The position numbers and the translations under genes are program-made. 64,000 nucleotides of DNA from Rhodococcus triatomae BKS 15-14 (GTDB lineage: Bacteria; Actinomycetota; Actinomycetes; Mycobacteriales; Mycobacteriaceae), in assembly GCA_000341795.1 (NCBI GenBank), contig AODO01000069.1, forward strand, positions 416,625 through 480,624, in the 5' to 3' direction. Under the pieces are notes generated by a model. The model ran no database searches and was not told the origin of the DNA. It saw only the letters and a program-made list of their open reading frames with translations. Within the stretch, counting starts at the first letter, position 1; the number at the start of each line of letters is the position of its first letter. Below are positions 61,421 through 64,000 of the stretch, one piece after another.

Positions 61421-62233
61421 TCAGGGGAGCCATGACACGTGACCGCGCAGCAACGTGTAGCCCACGAACGCGACCGCGTCGATCAGCCAGTGCGCGACGA
61501 CCAGCGGCCACAGCTTCCCGGTCCGCTGCCAGTAGCGGCCGAACACCAGCCCCATCACGACGTTGCCGAGACCGCCGCCGAGGCCCTGGTAGAGGTGATA
61601 GCTGCCACGCAGCAACGCCGACGCCGCCAGGGACGCGTTCTCGCTCCAGCCGAGCCGTCGCAGCCGGGAGATGAGGTACGCCACGACGAGGATCTCCTCG
61701 GCCGCGGAATTCGCCAGCGCCCACAGCACCAGCGCGGGGAGCCGCCACCAGTGGTCGTCGACGGTGCTCGGGACCACCGTGAGGTTGGCGCCGATCGCGG
61801 TCGCAGCCAGGTAGAGGACGAGCCCGGGCAGTCCGATCAGCGCGGCCAGGCCCACACCGGGCAGCAGGTCGCGCCGCCACCGGGGATGCCGGCCGAGACC
61901 GATCCGCTCCGGGCCGAGACCGCTGCGCCACAGCAGGTAGAGGCCGAGTGCCGCCCACGCGCACAGGCGGGCGATGCCGAGCAGTTGCCGTCCGAGGTCG
62001 ATCCACCCCACCGTGGAGCGTGAGGCGTTCAGCGCGACGGACTGGTCGGACAGTTGCCCGGGCTGCATCGCCGTCTCGATCAGCGACAGGATCCCGGACA
62101 GACCGCTGAGGCCGAACGTGACCAGCAGGACGATCGTGACCTCGGTCCACAGGGCACGCCGCTGTCCGGGGTCGAGCGGTGGATCCGTCTGTGGTGGAGG
62201 GGTCGGGCGCAGCCAGTCGTGGAGCCGGGTCAC
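61421..62233 (-). CDS. CPBP-family intramembrane protease
   Basis: About 270 residues with eight spans. The CPBP/Abi motifs are visible: the double Glu in NSAAEEILVVAYLISRL, His in LLRGSYHLYQGLGG and His in LVVAHWLIDAVAF. These are glutamate/metal intramembrane proteases, related to Rce1; some confer bacteriocin self-immunity. GTG 62233 gives a sensible N-terminus; longer frames run into the hairpin upstream. Confidence 0.88.
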   Translation of the reverse strand: MTRLHDWLRPTPPPQTDPPLDPGQRRALWTEVTIVLLVTFGLSGLSGILSLIETAMQPGQLSDQSVALNASRSTVGWIDLGRQLLGIARLCAWAALGLYLLWRSGLGPERIGLGRHPRWRRDLLPGVGLAALIGLPGLVLYLAATAIGANLTVVPSTVDDHWWRLPALVLWALANSAAEEILVVAYLISRLRRLGWSENASLAASALLRGSYHLYQGLGGGLGNVVMGLVFGRYWQRTGKLWPLVVAHWLIDAVAFVGYTLLRGHVSWLP

Positions 62234-62256
62234 GTCACGAATTATGCGGCTGCGCC

Positions 62257-62304
62257 GCCTGTGCGCACTTTTGGTAGTGGGAACTACCAAAAGTGCGCAC
62301 AGGC
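62257..62304. repeat. Dispersed hairpin repeat, copy 2 (perfect 22-bp stem)
   Basis: Perfect 22-base arms (62257-62278 and 62283-62304) with the loop GGGA. It lies ten bases after the DUF2470 stop on the minus strand and so can work as its terminator. The right half is nearly identical to the element at 17115-17151. Confidence 0.8.
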
Positions 62305-62314
62305 GCGCAGCGCA

Positions 62315-63085
62315 TCAGTGCCGGGCGCGGAGGCCGTTGAGGAAGGGGCAGCCGACGAGGATGCGCAGGGCTCGGTTGAGGCCGGCGGCGTCGTCGACGG
62401 GTTCGGCGAACGAGAGCCGGACGTCGTTGTCGCCGGTCGGGGACTCGACACGCAGGCGAACGCCGTACCGGTCGAGGCCGAGCGGTCGGACGCGCCCACC
62501 GCGCATGCTTGCGGGCAGGCGTTGCGCGAGCTGGTGGACGAGGTCGCCGTGGCCGGACTCAAGGTGCTCCAGCCAGCAGTCCTCGACGGCCCAGAACGGG
62601 TCGGGGACGGCGGAGAGCAGGTCGTCGAGCGGCACCGGCTCGGCGCCGTGACTGTCGGCGACGACGGCGGAGTCGAGCACGAGGCGCAGCAGGGTCGTGG
62701 TGTGCCCGACGTCGAGGAGGGCGGGATCCGGGTTGTCGGCGGCGACGGCGGCGGCGAGCGCGCGGGTGGCCTCACCGGGAACGGCGTGCAGGGAGCCGCG
62801 CAGCCACACGAGGGACCGGACGCGCTCGCGCAGAGCGAGTGGCGCGCTGTCGGTGAGTTCGAGGACGGCCGGGAGTCCGCCGCGACCGGCCTGCCAGGCG
62901 AGGGCGGTGACCGCGACGTCGGAGGGCACGGCGAGCACGACGTCGCCGCAGTTCCGCAGGTGGTGGACTGCGACGGTGACCGTGTCGCGGCCGTCGACGG
63001 CGAGGACCGCCTGCTGGGCGCGAGCGCAGGCGGTGCGGACGCGTTCGGCGGTGGTCGGGCCGATCGAGGTGGCGGCGGCGGTCAT
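62315..63085 (-). CDS. DUF2470-domain protein, probably iron/haem-linked
   Basis: About 256 residues. The C-terminal part (DRYGVRLRVESPTGDNDVRL and FAEPVDDAAGLNRALRILVG) resembles DUF2470, found fused to flavin-reductase-fold haem-degrading HugZ proteins and in other actinobacterial proteins. The N-terminal part has LRNCGDVVLAVPSDVAV and HTTTLLRLVLDS with possible metal ligands. ATG 63085 has AAGGAG upstream. The promoter contains an iron-box sequence, so expression should rise on iron limitation. Confidence 0.75.
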   Translation of the reverse strand: MTAAATSIGPTTAERVRTACARAQQAVLAVDGRDTVTVAVHHLRNCGDVVLAVPSDVAVTALAWQAGRGGLPAVLELTDSAPLALRERVRSLVWLRGSLHAVPGEATRALAAAVAADNPDPALLDVGHTTTLLRLVLDSAVVADSHGAEPVPLDDLLSAVPDPFWAVEDCWLEHLESGHGDLVHQLAQRLPASMRGGRVRPLGLDRYGVRLRVESPTGDNDVRLSFAEPVDDAAGLNRALRILVGCPFLNGLRARH

Positions 63086-63146
63086 GTGGCTCTCCTTGTC
63101 GTTCGGTCCCCTGAGGCATTGTTCATCGAGGTACATGGCTGTCGAA

Positions 63147-63165
63147 ATAGGTTAGCCACGCCTAA
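63147..63165. promoter_or_regulatory. IdeR/DtxR-type iron box
   Basis: ATAGGTTAGCCACGCCTAA matches the IdeR consensus TTAGGTTAGGCTAACCTAA at 14 of 19 positions with both TAGG/CCTA ends kept, and further TTAGG units follow directly. It is 61 bases before the DUF2470 gene and 54 before the divergent gene, so it may control both. Confidence 0.65.
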
Positions 63166-63219
63166 GTTAGGGTATGCATACCCGGAGGCGCAAGAGGGGC
63201 GCCGGATTACTGTTGACCG

Positions 63220-63951
63220 GTGGCCACCCTGCTCAACCTGCAACCACCCGCCCCCCGCGAACAGCAGCCGCCGTTCGCCGCGCTTCTCGCCGAGACCTGC
63301 GCCGACGCCGCCGCGGTCCGCGACCGCAACCGGGACCCGATCTTCGGCCCGCCGCTGCTCGCCGCGTCCGCCCTCGACGGCACGGACCTCGACAGCGGGC
63401 CGCTGTGGCTGCGGCTCGACGTCGCACTCGACGCACTGCCGCAGGATCTGCCGGAGCTGACGCGCATCGAGGTGGACTGTCCGCTCGAACACCTCGACGA
63501 CGCCGTCGCTCTCGCCGAAGGTGACCCACGACCCCTCCCCGCACGGCTCGCCGTTCGCGTCGATCCCGACGGCGCCGGCCGCGGCTGGGCCGCGGAGTCG
63601 TCCGAGCGGATCGCCGCGGCTGGAGCACACCCGGTCCTCGTCGCCGGCCGGGACGCGCACGACGTGGCCGACTTCCTGGCCGTCCTCGCGCACTCCGCCG
63701 TCGGATTCGTCGCCCATGCCGCCGACACCCGCGAGGTCGTCGCGGTCCTCGCCGCCACCGTCGCGGCGCTGACCGGTGACGACATTCCCGCCGCCTTCCG
63801 CGCCGCCGACCCCGCCCCGGTCGCCGCCCTGTCGTCGGCCGCGGCCGAAGCGGTCCGCGAGATCCTCGTCGCGATCGCGGTCCCCGCTGGTGCGGGCATC
63901 GAGGCCGACCTCCGCGAACTCGGAATCACCGCCGACCTCGGCGCCCGCTGA
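63220..63951 (+). CDS. Hypothetical protein divergent from the DUF2470 gene
   Basis: About 243 residues from GTG 63220. Ala/Asp-rich and soluble, with LWLRLDVALDALPQDLPELT, RIEVDCPLEHLDDAVALAEG and VLVAGRDAHDVADFLAVLAH. No motif that I can name, no signal. It shares the intergenic region and iron box with the DUF2470 gene, so an iron-linked role is a reasonable guess. Confidence 0.65.
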   Translation: MATLLNLQPPAPREQQPPFAALLAETCADAAAVRDRNRDPIFGPPLLAASALDGTDLDSGPLWLRLDVALDALPQDLPELTRIEVDCPLEHLDDAVALAEGDPRPLPARLAVRVDPDGAGRGWAAESSERIAAAGAHPVLVAGRDAHDVADFLAVLAHSAVGFVAHAADTREVVAVLAATVAALTGDDIPAAFRAADPAPVAALSSAAAEAVREILVAIAVPAGAGIEADLRELGITADLGAR

Positions 63952-63974
63952 CCCCGCCCCGCTGACCCCGCCCC
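63947..63974. repeat. Tandem 14-bp repeat at the gene end
   Basis: GCTGACCCCGCCCC occurs twice in direct tandem; the first copy contains the stop codon of the preceding gene. No further signal in the last bases of the window. Confidence 0.6.
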
Positions 63975-64000
63975 GGCGCCCGGTCGGTCGGCATGAACGG

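Noticed and set aside
1..64000. CRISPR array, tRNA, rRNA, prophage or insertion sequence
   Set aside because: Looked for regular direct repeats, cloverleaf ends, transposase or integrase patterns; none seen.

Overview
The window is about 69% GC and reads as chromosome from a mycolic-acid actinobacterium, most likely Rhodococcus or a close relative. The support is the fused MprF/lysyl-tRNA-synthetase gene lysX, a GabD2-type dehydrogenase, an Rv1733c-family membrane protein, an EspC-like type VII substrate, families largely confined to this order (DUF5313, DUF5926, DUF6474-like), frequent GTG starts and many GTGA/ATGA stop-start overlaps. I see no rRNA, tRNA, prophage, insertion sequence or CRISPR array. 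The gene calls are recognition from the translated sequence; no database was searched.

Layout. 1-5.3 kb: lysX operon (lysX, DUF998 protein, alpha/beta hydrolase) divergent from a small S4-domain gene. 5.3-13.9 kb: orphan EspC-like protein, Tat-exported DUF839/PhoX-like protein, L,D-transpeptidase, rraA, two unknown envelope proteins (one with a long Gly/Ala-rich hydrophobic core), a hydrolase-cyclase fusion and an NmrA-like protein. 13.9-20.4 kb: enteric-type ahpC-ahpF with an OxyR-like palindrome but no adjacent oxyR, a hydrolase pseudogene, gabD2 and small hydrolase-type genes. 20.4-25.7 kb: copper-type operon (membrane protein-ycnI-copC-copD) and a TM0106-type nuclease. 25.7-31.4 kb: branched-chain amino-acid-type ABC importer with a fused two-domain permease and a TetR regulator. 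31.4-35.2 kb: YaeQ, small exported proteins, an SDR dehydrogenase, a DksA-type zinc finger.

35.2-38.5 kb holds a membrane histidine kinase and NarL-type regulator divergent from a HbpS/GlcG-type lipoprotein and an ankyrin lipoprotein, the arrangement of the Streptomyces SenS/SenR/HbpS redox-haem sensor with an added partner. 38.6-40.2 kb: two related secreted proteins of unknown family. 40.2-41.1 kb: a TMEM165/GDT1-family (UPF0016) gene preceded by what looks like a yybP-ykoY manganese riboswitch; a Mn-type sodA lies about 2 kb away. 43-50 kb: acyltransferase, Rv1733c-like protein behind a DosR-like box, F420-type oxidoreductase, a DnaA-box-like cluster, and a rhodanese/DUF4328/GDPD operon.

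50-54.9 kb: thiolase, acyl-CoA dehydrogenase and acyl-CoA ligase divergent from a TetR regulator, with a repeated operator-like motif between. 54.9-58.6 kb: lutA-lutB-lutC lactate oxidation operon and a ferritin. 59.0 kb: a probable 22-residue hydrophobic peptide gene with a strong ribosome site and its own terminator. 59.1-64 kb: unknown protein, LytR-CpsA-Psr enzyme, CPBP protease, and an iron-box divergon (DUF2470 protein / unknown protein). A recurring theme is oxidative stress and metal handling (AhpCF, HbpS-like sensor, SOD, Mn riboswitch, copper operon, ferritin, IdeR-type box).
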